From Lentzea aerocolonigenes (GTDB lineage Bacteria; Actinomycetota; Actinomycetes; Mycobacteriales; Pseudonocardiaceae), in contig NZ_JYJG01000489.1 of NCBI RefSeq assembly GCF_000955955.1, positions 1-14,190 on the forward strand: a DNA stretch of 14,190 nt, written 5' to 3'. Both the position numbers and the translations under genes were made by a program. Positions 1 to 8,002 of the stretch are shown in pieces (position 1 is the stretch's first letter; the number at the start of each line of letters is the position of its first letter). Under the pieces are notes generated by a model. It was not told the origin of the DNA, searched no databases, and worked only from the letters and a program-made list of their open reading frames with translations.

Positions 1-1
1 G

Positions 2-3001
2 GACTTCCGGGAGGCGATCGCGGAGATCACCTTCAGCGAGCCCGCCATTCCGTTCCAGGCCGGCGGCAACCCTGCCACGGTCGACTACTGGGTCGACCAC
101 GTCCGGCATGCGGTGCGGTTCCACGACAACGTGACCGCGCTGGGGGACAACGCCTTCGTGGAGATCGGGCCCGATGCGGCGCTGACGCCGTTGGTGGACG
201 GGGCGATTGCGGTCAGCAGGCGGGGCGCGAACGAGGTCACGCAGTTCCTGACCGCGCTCGGGCAGGCGCACGCGGAGGGCACCGACGTCGACTGGTCGCC
301 GCTGCTCGCAGGAGCGAAGAAGGTCGACTTGCCGACGTACGCGTTCCGGAGGCAGTCGTACTGGCCGAAGGTGGTCGAGGGCGCCGGCGATGTGAAGTCG
401 GCTGGGCTCAACGGGGTCGGGCACCCGTTGCTCGGTGCGGCGGTCCAGCTGGCCGGGCAGGACGGGCATCTGTTCACGAGCCGGATCGCGCTCAGGACGC
501 ACGGGTGGCTCGCGGACCACGTGATCATGGGGCGGGCACTGGTGCCGGGCGCGGCACTCGTCGAGGTCGCGCTCAAGGCCGCCGAGGAGCTCGGGCTCGA
601 CACCTTGGAGGAGCTGACGATCGCGGCCCCGCTCATCCTGCCAGAGCAGGGTGGGGTGCAACTGCAGGTCGTGATCAGCGCCGAGGAGGACGGGAAGCGC
701 GCGGTCACGATCTACAGCCGGCCCGAGGACACGGATCTGCCGTGGACCGAGAACGCCGGCGGAACGCTGAGCAGCAGCGATCGGACGGGCGAGCGGCTCG
801 ACACCTGGCCCGTCGGAGAGCCGGTCCGGCTCGACGGCGTCTACGAGAAGTTCGCGGAGATCGGGTTCGCGTACGGGGACACGTTCCAAGGCCTGCGGAA
901 CGCTTGGCGGCACGAAGGTGCGGTGTACGCGGAAGTCGCTTTGCCAGAAGGGATCGAGCCTGGAGCGTTCGGGATCCACCCGGCACTCCTCGACGCCGCG
1001 CTGCACACCGCGTTGCTCGCCGAGGGCGACGGGGGAGCGGGGCTGCCGTTCAGCTGGGAAGGCGTGAAGATCCACGCCACCGGGGCGGCCGCGGTCAGGG
1101 TGAGGATGACGCGGGACGAGAGCGGGGCGATGCACATCGTCATCGCGGACCCGCAAGGAAACCCGGTGGCCGAGGTCGAGTCGTTGGTGGTGCGGGCGGT
1201 CAACGCCGGGCAGCTCAACGAGAACACCACGCGGGACGCGCTGTTCACGCTCGACTGGACGCCGCTCAACGCCACGCAGCCGATCGAGGCGACCGTGGCG
1301 ATCGCGGGCCAGGACCACTTCGGGCTGGTCGACCACTTCGTGCAGGGGCGCGTCTTCGACAACATCGAGATGGCGGACGCGGAGATCGTGGTCACCGAAG
1401 TCGTCGCCTACTCGGACGACGTGGTGGACTCGACGCACGCCGCGGTGTCGGACGCGCTGATCAACGTCCAGGAGTGGATCACCGGCCACCGCGCGGGAAG
1501 GCTCTGGTTCGTCACGAAGAACGCCGTCGCGGCAACCGAAAGCGACGTCCCGGACCCCGTGGCGGCGGCGATCTGGGGCCTGGTCAGGGTTGCGCAGTCC
1601 GAGCACCCCGGCAGCTTCGGGTTGCTCGACATCGACGACCAGCGCTCCAGCCTCGCGGTGCTGCGGCAGGCGGTGAACGCCGACGAGCCGCAGATCGTGC
1701 TCAGGGACGGCGAGATCCTCGGCGGCCGCCTCGCCAGGGCGGAACGGACCGAGCAGACCGCCGAGTACGGCAAGGTGCTCATCACCGGTGGCACGGGCGG
1801 ACTCGGCCGGATCATCGCGAAGCACCTCGTCGAGAACCACGGGGTCCAGGAACTGGTCCTCGCCAGCCGCAGCGGGCAGGCAGACGTCAGTGACCTGCAG
1901 GCGAACGTGACCGTCGCGGCGTGCGATGTCAGCGACCGCCGAGAACTCGAAGAACTCCTGAACAGCCACCAGCCGCAGACGATCATCCACGCGGCCGGTG
2001 TGCTGGACGACGGCACGATCGAGTCGCTGACGCTGGACCGCGTCGACCCGGTGCTCCAACCGAAGGTGGATGCTGCCTGGTACCTGCACGAGCTGGCGCC
2101 ACAAGCGAACCTGATCCTGTTCAGCAGCGTCGCCGGCACGTTCGGCAACGCCGGGCAGGCGAACTACGCCGCGGGCAACGCGTTCCTCGACGCACTGGCC
2201 GCGCACCGCAAGGCGCACGACCAGGAGGCCACGAGCATGGCCTGGGGTGCCTGGGACACCGGCATGCTCAGCGCCCAGGACGCGGAACGCATGGCCCGCA
2301 CCGGCATGCCCGCGATCACCCAGGAGCTGGGCACGACCCTCTTCGACGAAGCGCTCCACACCGGCGAAGCGGCACCAATCCCGGTGAGGCTGGACTTCGC
2401 TGTCCTGCGCAACCACGAGGTCGCACCGCTGTTGCGCGGTCTCGTGCGCACCAAGTCGAAGAAGGCGGTGGCAGGCCAGGAAACCGCAGACTCGCTCGTC
2501 AAGCGGCTCACGAACCTCACCGACCAGGCAAGGACGGACGCGTTGCTCGAGCTCGTCCGCGGCCAGGTCGCCGAGGTGCTCGGCCACGCGGAGGGCGAGA
2601 TCATCGAGGAGGACAGGCAGTTCCAGGAGCTCGGCTTCGACTCGCTCACCGCGGTCGAACTGCGCAACCGCCTCGGCGGCGCGACGGGGCTGCGACTCCC
2701 CGCCACGCTGGTGTTCGACTACCCGACGCCCGCGGATCTGGTGGCACACCTCAAGTCCGAGCTGCTCGCCGACGCGCCGGAAGCCGGACTGCCGAGCGTG
2801 CTGGCCGACCTCGACGCGTTCGAGAAGGCGCTCGACGAAGCCAGCGTGGACAACGCCCTGCACCAACAGATCGCGGCCAGGCTCGACGTTCTGCGCACCA
2901 AGTGGCTGGAGAACAGCCAGCAAACCAGCGCTGTGAGGGACTTCGAGTCGGCTAGTGACGACGAGATGTTCGCCATGCTCGACGAAGAACTCGGTCTCTG
3001 A
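2..3001 (+). CDS. Modular type I polyketide synthase, C-terminal part (AT end-DH-KR-ACP-docking), 5' truncated
   Basis: The frame is open from base 2, so the gene starts outside the window; 999 residues are visible. The first ~60 residues are the end of an acyltransferase (YWVDHVRHAVRF), followed by the post-AT linker (LPTYAF). A dehydratase follows: HxxxGxxxxP with H173, and D331 in HPALLDAALH, so it looks active. The ketoreductase has TGGTGGLG at 595-602 and K688, S709, Y722 and N726. Its LDD motif (668-670) marks a B-type KR, which gives a (3R)-hydroxyl and, after dehydration, usually a trans double bond. There is no enoylreductase. The ACP carries its phosphopantetheine serine at S881 (GFDSLTAVEL). 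The last ~90 residues form a helical, acidic docking tail ending SDDEMFAMLDEELGL. There is no thioesterase, so the chain is handed to another PKS protein. AT specificity cannot be judged because its motifs lie upstream. The next gene starts 13 nt later, probably in the same operon. Confidence 0.96.
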   Translation, partial: DFREAIAEITFSEPAIPFQAGGNPATVDYWVDHVRHAVRFHDNVTALGDNAFVEIGPDAALTPLVDGAIAVSRRGANEVTQFLTALGQAHAEGTDVDWSPLLAGAKKVDLPTYAFRRQSYWPKVVEGAGDVKSAGLNGVGHPLLGAAVQLAGQDGHLFTSRIALRTHGWLADHVIMGRALVPGAALVEVALKAAEELGLDTLEELTIAAPLILPEQGGVQLQVVISAEEDGKRAVTIYSRPEDTDLPWTENAGGTLSSSDRTGERLDTWPVGEPVRLDGVYEKFAEIGFAYGDTFQGLRNAWRHEGAVYAEVALPEGIEPGAFGIHPALLDAALHTALLAEGDGGAGLPFSWEGVKIHATGAAAVRVRMTRDESGAMHIVIADPQGNPVAEVESLVVRAVNAGQLNENTTRDALFTLDWTPLNATQPIEATVAIAGQDHFGLVDHFVQGRVFDNIEMADAEIVVTEVVAYSDDVVDSTHAAVSDALINVQEWITGHRAGRLWFVTKNAVAATESDVPDPVAAAIWGLVRVAQSEHPGSFGLLDIDDQRSSLAVLRQAVNADEPQIVLRDGEILGGRLARAERTEQTAEYGKVLITGGTGGLGRIIAKHLVENHGVQELVLASRSGQADVSDLQANVTVAACDVSDRRELEELLNSHQPQTIIHAAGVLDDGTIESLTLDRVDPVLQPKVDAAWYLHELAPQANLILFSSVAGTFGNAGQANYAAGNAFLDALAAHRKAHDQEATSMAWGAWDTGMLSAQDAERMARTGMPAITQELGTTLFDEALHTGEAAPIPVRLDFAVLRNHEVAPLLRGLVRTKSKKAVAGQETADSLVKRLTNLTDQARTDALLELVRGQVAEVLGHAEGEIIEEDRQFQELGFDSLTAVELRNRLGGATGLRLPATLVFDYPTPADLVAHLKSELLADAPEAGLPSVLADLDAFEKALDEASVDNALHQQIAARLDVLRTKWLENSQQTSAVRDFESASDDEMFAMLDEELGL

Positions 3002-3014
3002 GAAGGGGACGGAC

Positions 3015-4715
3015 ATGCCACTGGTGATCGGGGTGGTGGGGCTCGGCGGCCTCGGAGAAGGACTCGCCAAGGTCCTGCTCGCCAACGGGGCCGAGGTGAT
3101 CGGCGTGGACAGCGATCTCGACGTGCTGTCCCGCGTGCACCGCAGGTTGAGCGGTCCGCAGCTGACCCTCGCCACCGAGCTGGTCGACCTCAAACGCGCG
3201 GACCTCGTCATCGAGGCACTGCCGGAGGAGTTCGAGACAAAAGCGACCATGCTGCAACGGCTCGTGGAACAGTGCGCGCCGGGCACGGTCTTCCTCACCA
3301 CCACCCCGACGCTCTCGGTGGCGAAGCTCGCGATCGCGTCCGGAGCGCCGGACCGGGTCGTCGGGCTGCGCTACTCCATCCCGCCGCCGTACGGGCAGCA
3401 CGCAAGCTTGATCGGCACGTCCATGGCCTCACCCGAGGCGTTTCACCTGGCACGCAAGGCAGTCCGGCTGGCCGGCACCGAGATCGTCAGCCTCGGCGGC
3501 CGGTCAGCCGAGGCCGCCACCGCGCTGCTCTACGCGTGCATGAACCGCACGATCAACCTCGCCGACGCGGGCTACGCGACCGTCGAAGATCTCGACACGG
3601 CCGTGAAACTGGGCTGTGGACTCAAGTTCGGGCCACTGCACCTGCTCGACCTCATCGGGCTCGACACGGTCCGGACAGCACTCGGGAAGCTCCACGAGAT
3701 CACCGGCGATGACTCCTACGTCCCGTCGCCGCTGCTGGACCGCATGGTCGGCGAAGGACTTCTCGGGAGAAAAACCGGGCAGGGCTTCCACCGCTACGAC
3801 GACCGCGGCGAGATCGTGCCGCCCGCCCGCAACCGCGTCACGAACGGCGAACCGCGCGAGATCCGGCGAGCAGGTGTCGTCGGCGCCGGGCTGATGGGCC
3901 GCGGCATCGCCGAAATCCTGATCGTGGCGGGCATTCCGACCACACTCCTCGCCCGCACACCCGAAAAGGCAGCCGAGGCACAGGACAAGATCTGGTCGTC
4001 GCTCACCAGAGGAGTCCAAAAAGGAAGAATGTCCGAGCAGGATCGCCAGGACGTCCTCGCCAGGCTCGCCGTCGGCACCGGCTGCGAAACGCTCGGTGAC
4101 GCCGACATCGTGATCGAGGCCGTCGCCGAGGACATGACGGTGAAACGCGCTGTGCTGCAAGGCATCGACGAAGCGACGAAACCCGGCGCGATCATCGCCA
4201 CCACCACGTCGAGCCTTTCCGTGACGGACTGCGCGAACGCCACGAGCCGCCCCGCCGACGTGATCGGGCTGCACTTCTTCAACCCCGCACCGGTGATGAA
4301 GCTCGTCGAGATCGTCCGCACCGAGCACACCGCCGACGAGGTGCACGCCACCGCCCACGCGCTGGCGAAGTGGCTGCGCAAGACCGCGGTCGACTGCGCG
4401 GACCGCGTCGGCTTCATCGTGAACCACGTGCTGTTCCCATATCTGAACGACGCCATCGGCATGCTCGCCCGCACCGACGTGACGGTCGAGGAGATCGACA
4501 CCGCGATCGTGACGGCGTTCCACCACCCGATGGGTCCCTTCACGCTCCTCGACACCATTGGCCTGGACGTGTCCCTGGCCATTCTGGAGACCCTCGGCGC
4601 CGCGTCGAAGGCCGGCGAACCCGTTCCCGCCGAGGAACTGCGCCGGCTCGTCGCCGCCGGCCACCTCGGGAGGAAAACGGGAAGCGGATTCCGGCTTGTC
4701 GACAAAGGAAAGTGA
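3015..4715 (+). CDS. Tandem-duplicated 3-hydroxyacyl-CoA dehydrogenase with an inactive N-terminal half
   Basis: The protein has 566 residues and two complete 3-hydroxyacyl-CoA dehydrogenase units, each a Rossmann domain plus a C-terminal dimerisation domain. Unit 1 (~1-280) has the nucleotide motif G9-L-G-G-L-G14 and ends in LLGRKTGQGFHRYD. Unit 2 (~285-566) has G290-A-G-L-M-G295 and ends in LGRKTGSGF. Aligned by eye with human HADH (S137, H158, E170, N208), unit 2 keeps S399, H420 (GLHFFNP), E432 and N470 at exactly the family spacing. Unit 1 has P98, R119, Ser and Thr/Ala at those places, so it should not catalyse. The family oxidises or reduces 3-hydroxyacyl-CoA with NAD(H). The ATG at 3015 follows AGAAGGGG with good spacing; upstream in-frame starts would overlap the PKS end. 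Placed directly after the PKS, it probably supplies an acyl building block, reducing a 3-ketoacyl thioester. The substrate is inferred, not visible. Confidence 0.9.
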   Translation: MPLVIGVVGLGGLGEGLAKVLLANGAEVIGVDSDLDVLSRVHRRLSGPQLTLATELVDLKRADLVIEALPEEFETKATMLQRLVEQCAPGTVFLTTTPTLSVAKLAIASGAPDRVVGLRYSIPPPYGQHASLIGTSMASPEAFHLARKAVRLAGTEIVSLGGRSAEAATALLYACMNRTINLADAGYATVEDLDTAVKLGCGLKFGPLHLLDLIGLDTVRTALGKLHEITGDDSYVPSPLLDRMVGEGLLGRKTGQGFHRYDDRGEIVPPARNRVTNGEPREIRRAGVVGAGLMGRGIAEILIVAGIPTTLLARTPEKAAEAQDKIWSSLTRGVQKGRMSEQDRQDVLARLAVGTGCETLGDADIVIEAVAEDMTVKRAVLQGIDEATKPGAIIATTTSSLSVTDCANATSRPADVIGLHFFNPAPVMKLVEIVRTEHTADEVHATAHALAKWLRKTAVDCADRVGFIVNHVLFPYLNDAIGMLARTDVTVEEIDTAIVTAFHHPMGPFTLLDTIGLDVSLAILETLGAASKAGEPVPAEELRRLVAAGHLGRKTGSGFRLVDKGK

Positions 4716-4789
4716 GAGATTCCCGAGCATTAATTGCCGTAGAACGGGCACAGGCACGCTCGTCGTTCGCAGAGAGGTGGTCATCACAG

Positions 4790-5239
4790 ATGGCCGAGGA
4801 GGTCGGCACGGGACGGCGGCATGTCGCGATCTTCGCCAATCCCCTGCAGGGACAGGCACTACCCGCGCTCGCGGTGATCGAGGAACTGGTGCGGCGCGGC
4901 TACCGGGTCACCTACGCGACCTCGTCGGAGGTCGCCGCCAGACTCGCGCTCACCGAGGCCACCGAGGGCCGGTGGGACGTGGTGGGGTTCCTCGACGACA
5001 GCGTGTCGCCGATCTCGCTGGCACGCGGGTACTTCGCCGACGACCTCCCGGACCTCGTCGTCTACGACAGCAGCGCCGTCGAGGTCGCCAGGGCCGCCGC
5101 CGAGACGTGGGACGGCCTGCCGGACCCGGACTTCGTCGATGCCCGGTTCGGTGAGTTCCTCACCAGGTTCGGGCTCGCGTTCCTGCCGGAAAAACCCAGC
5201 CTCTACCGGGTTGTGCCCGGCCGCGTTGTGGCGTATTAG
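4790..5239 (+). CDS. Reduced macrolide-type (GT1/MGT) glycosyltransferase remnant, N-terminal domain only
   Basis: The product has 149 residues against about 400 for OleD-type glycosyltransferases. Residues 11-50 match the start of the family (HVAIFANP, then PALAVIEELVRRGYRVTYA), and residues 86-93 (LPDLVVYD) match the conserved region holding the dyad aspartate. The catalytic histidine position in the usual HGH motif reads Q20-G-Q22. The stretch between these motifs is about 18 residues shorter than in OleD. About 60 residues after D93 are missing, and the whole nucleotide-sugar-binding C-terminal domain is absent; the frame ends at TAG 5237-5239. The ATG at 4790 follows GAGAGG at 4772-4777, a somewhat long spacing. 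The gene lies 74 nt after the dehydrogenase. I read it as a decayed or minimised glycosyltransferase without transferase activity. The frame stays open despite the deletions, so a small non-enzymatic protein is possible. An unrelated small protein is a less likely alternative. Confidence 0.6.
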   Translation: MAEEVGTGRRHVAIFANPLQGQALPALAVIEELVRRGYRVTYATSSEVAARLALTEATEGRWDVVGFLDDSVSPISLARGYFADDLPDLVVYDSSAVEVARAAAETWDGLPDPDFVDARFGEFLTRFGLAFLPEKPSLYRVVPGRVVAY

Positions 5240-5389
5240 TTCACTGACTGGAACCGCGGGAGATTAGCCACCCGCACATTGCGGAATCGCCTGCCAGACT
5301 TTGACACTTGCCTCGCAGAGTTTGCGGTCCGGTCACCTGGGGCATTTATCCTCAGGCGCCGGGACATCTCTTCCAACCTGAGGCGGTAG
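5240..5389 (+). promoter_or_regulatory. Leader/promoter region of the LAL regulator pair with an imperfect inverted repeat
   Basis: This 150-nt gap is less GC-rich than its surroundings. It holds a perfect TTGACA at 5301-5306, although no convincing -10 box follows at 16-19 nt. A second, weaker pairing is TTGCGG (5322-5327) with TTTATC (5345-5350), 17 nt apart. An imperfect inverted repeat CCTGGGG-N7-CCTCAGG spans 5336-5356. GAGG at 5380-5383 is the ribosome-binding site for the tandem GTG starts at 5390 and 5393. Assignment as the promoter region rests on position and these boxes only. Confidence 0.4.
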
Positions 5390-8002
5390 GTGGTGGACAA
5401 CCAGTCGGGCCCCGTCACTGAGCTCTTCGGGCGTGAGAGCGCGCTCACCACGGTGGCGCACCACACGACCGCGGCCCGCCGTGGCGCGGGCGGGCAGGCC
5501 CTGCTCGTGAGGGGTGCCCGAGGCTGTGGCAAGTCCGCCGTCCTGCGCCTGGCCGCCGCGACCGAGTCCCGTGCCGGGACGACGGTGTTGTCGAGCGTCG
5601 GCCGGGGTGAACGCCGGCCGCTCGCGGTCGCCCGCCGTCTCCTCGTCCAGACGGGTGTGATTGTTCCGGAACTCGCCGACCCGGCTCCTGCCGACCTCTA
5701 CCGCGTATACCGGGGCATGTGGCGCGATGTCCTGACGCTGGCCCAACGTTCGCCCGTCTGCCTGGTGCTCGACGACCTGGACGCGTGTGACGACGCGACC
5801 GTCCGCTGGATCGATTTCGTCGTGCGCCGGCTCGGCGAGGAGCCGGTCAGCCTGGTGCTGTCCCAGCACGCGCCGCTGCACGTCGAACTGGCCCGCGCGC
5901 ACGTCGTCGACCTCCAGCCGCTGACGACACCGCAGGTCGCCGACATGATCTCCACGACCCTGCACTTCCCGCCGGACGCCGTGTTCACCAGCCTGTGCCT
6001 GAGGCTCTCCGGCGGCATTCCCCGGCACCTCACGACCGTGCTCGCGGACATCCGGGCCGCTCAGGCGTTGAGGCAGGAGTCCGTGGAACTCGTCGCCGCA
6101 CGCCGGCTCAGAGATCAGCCCGAGCACCTTCGCGCCATCGCCACGGCGCTCGTCGTCGTGGACCGGGAAGAACTGGTCGGGCCGCTCGCCGGAGTGTCGG
6201 CGCGGGTCGCCGAAGACGGGATTTCCGTACTGCGGAAGGAACATCTGCTCGGCGAGGGCCTTCCCGACCACGTTCGCGAGTGGTACCGCGCGGGCGTGCT
6301 GGAAGTGCTCGGCCCGGCCGAGGTCGCCGACCTGAGGCGCCGCGCGGCCGTCGTGCTGGACGAGTTCGGGCACGACGTGAGAGCGGTTGCGGACCAGCTC
6401 GTCCACCTGCCGGCGGTCGACACGCCCTGGATGTCGCAGGTGCTGCACGAGGCCGCGACCACCGGGCCACCGCAGGACGCCGCGCGTTACCTCCGCAGGC
6501 TCGTCGAGCTCGATCCGGACGACGTCGAACTGCGCGTCCAGCTCGCCACCGAACTCTCCCGCCACGACCCGAACGAGGCCTGCGAGCACCTCGCCGCCGC
6601 GTTCCACCGCACCAGCGACCCTGACCTGCGTGCCGCGCTGGCCGTGAAGCACTCGCTCACCGGCCGGACGCGGACTTTTCTCCGGCTCGCCAGGGATCCC
6701 GCGGTGTCCGAGGACCTCGTGACGCTGCTCGACGCCGTGCAGCTGTCCATCGACCTCGACGACGTCCACGCGGCGGCAGGGGCCGTGGCCGCGGCGACTC
6801 CGCCCAGAGCCGCGGACACGACGGCGCAACGGTGCCTGCTCGGCGTGGTCGCGGAAGCCACCATGCGCGGCGGCGGCAGCATCGAGACCGCGGTCGGCTA
6901 CGCGCGGTCGGCACTGTCCGATCCGGACGCGTTGACCGACTGGTCGATGCTCTCGGCCGCGTCCGTGCTGCGCGTCGCCGGGCACACCGAGGAAGCACTG
7001 GACGTGCTGGACCGGGCCGTCGACGCCTTCTCCCGCAACGGAGACTCACTCGCCCACTGCCGGTCGCTGGTGCAGCGCGCCTTGGTGCACATGTCACTCG
7101 GCGATCTCCAGCGAGCCACGAAGGACGCTTCGACAGCGGTCCAGGCGACGCGCGACTGCGGCTGGCAGCTGCCGCGAGCGGTGATCCTGCTGGCGTGGCT
7201 GTCCTTGCAGACCGGCAACACCCCGCTCGCCGCGCAGCTGCTGGACGAAGTGGACGAAGACGCGATCCGGCACCTCACGCCGACGCACCGCGAATACCTG
7301 CGCACGCTCGGATGGCTCGCGTTCGTGCAGGACGACATCCCGCTGGCCGCGGACCGGATGGCGGCGTGCGCGACGGTGCTGGCGGCCACGGGGTTGAGCG
7401 ACCCCAGCGCGTTGCCGTCGTGGACCGACGTCGTCCAGGTGCTGTCGATGGCCGGGCGCGACGCGAATGCCGCGATGCGCGAGGTCGATAGGCTGGCGAA
7501 AGCCTGGCCGTCCCGCGAGTCGGCCGCCTATTCGTTGCTGGCACGGGCTTACACCACGCACGGGCCGGCCGCGCTGGACATGGCGAAGGCCGCCTCCGAC
7601 GCGTTCGCCGCCATTCCGTCGCTCATCCAGCAGGCACGCACGGAGCTCCTGCTGGGCCAGCGCTGGACGGGCGCGGGCCAGGCGCGGGAGGCGCGGACAC
7701 ACCTGCGCGCCGCCGTCGGGCTGGCGTTGCGGGCCGGGAGCCGGACGCTCGCGGACTCGGCCAGGACGATGCTGCTCGGCGTCGGCGGCCGGATGCGCGT
7801 TCCGTCCACAGCGGACGGTCTGGCGGTGCTGACCGCCAGCGAGCGCAAGGTCGTCGAGCTCGCCGCCGCCGGGGTCACGAACCGCGCGATCGCCGACCAC
7901 CTGTTCGTCACGCTGCGGACCGTCGAGGTCCACCTCACCCGCGCCTACCGCAAGCTCGGCATCTCCAGCCGCGCGGAGCTGGCGGACCTGCTGGCTTCGT
8001 GA
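5390..8002 (+). CDS. Large ATP-binding LuxR-family (LAL) transcriptional regulator, first of a pair
   Basis: The product has 870 residues, typical for LAL regulators (about 850-1000). The N-terminal nucleotide-binding domain carries a Walker A motif GARGCGKS at 42-49 and a Walker B with the acidic pair D128-D129 (LVLDDLD). A long helical, TPR-like middle part (~370-800) follows. The C-terminal LuxR-type helix-turn-helix begins near residue 814 (LTASERKVVELAAAG) and includes TVEVHLTRAYRKLGI. The family comprises pathway-specific activators of macrolide and polyene clusters. Two GTG codons stand side by side at 5390 and 5393; GAGG at 5380-5383 serves either, with the second at slightly better spacing. 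The stop TGA (8000-8002) overlaps the next start, so the two regulators are probably translated together. The glycosyltransferase remnant ends 150 nt upstream, so transcription may start afresh here. No in-frame TTA codon was seen. The target promoters are unknown. Confidence 0.93.
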   Translation: MVDNQSGPVTELFGRESALTTVAHHTTAARRGAGGQALLVRGARGCGKSAVLRLAAATESRAGTTVLSSVGRGERRPLAVARRLLVQTGVIVPELADPAPADLYRVYRGMWRDVLTLAQRSPVCLVLDDLDACDDATVRWIDFVVRRLGEEPVSLVLSQHAPLHVELARAHVVDLQPLTTPQVADMISTTLHFPPDAVFTSLCLRLSGGIPRHLTTVLADIRAAQALRQESVELVAARRLRDQPEHLRAIATALVVVDREELVGPLAGVSARVAEDGISVLRKEHLLGEGLPDHVREWYRAGVLEVLGPAEVADLRRRAAVVLDEFGHDVRAVADQLVHLPAVDTPWMSQVLHEAATTGPPQDAARYLRRLVELDPDDVELRVQLATELSRHDPNEACEHLAAAFHRTSDPDLRAALAVKHSLTGRTRTFLRLARDPAVSEDLVTLLDAVQLSIDLDDVHAAAGAVAAATPPRAADTTAQRCLLGVVAEATMRGGGSIETAVGYARSALSDPDALTDWSMLSAASVLRVAGHTEEALDVLDRAVDAFSRNGDSLAHCRSLVQRALVHMSLGDLQRATKDASTAVQATRDCGWQLPRAVILLAWLSLQTGNTPLAAQLLDEVDEDAIRHLTPTHREYLRTLGWLAFVQDDIPLAADRMAACATVLAATGLSDPSALPSWTDVVQVLSMAGRDANAAMREVDRLAKAWPSRESAAYSLLARAYTTHGPAALDMAKAASDAFAAIPSLIQQARTELLLGQRWTGAGQAREARTHLRAAVGLALRAGSRTLADSARTMLLGVGGRMRVPSTADGLAVLTASERKVVELAAAGVTNRAIADHLFVTLRTVEVHLTRAYRKLGISSRAELADLLAS

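Noticed and set aside
2955..3014. Upstream start for the dehydrogenase inside the PKS end
   Set aside because: It would add 20 unrelated residues before a Rossmann fold that should begin at MPLVIGVVGLG, and ATG 3015 has its own ribosome-binding site.
4370..4789. Upstream extension of the glycosyltransferase remnant into the dehydrogenase gene
   Set aside because: The added residues are an Arg-rich shadow of the dehydrogenase frame; the family match begins only after ATG 4790.
5272..5284. CCGCA-cat-TGCGG inverted repeat after the glycosyltransferase remnant as a terminator
   Set aside because: The arms are only 5 bp and no T-rich tail follows; expected by chance in DNA of this composition.
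5333..6985. Minus-strand open frame of 550 codons opposite the first LAL gene
   Set aside because: Shadow of the + strand coding pattern, with no motif or plausible ribosome-binding site noted.
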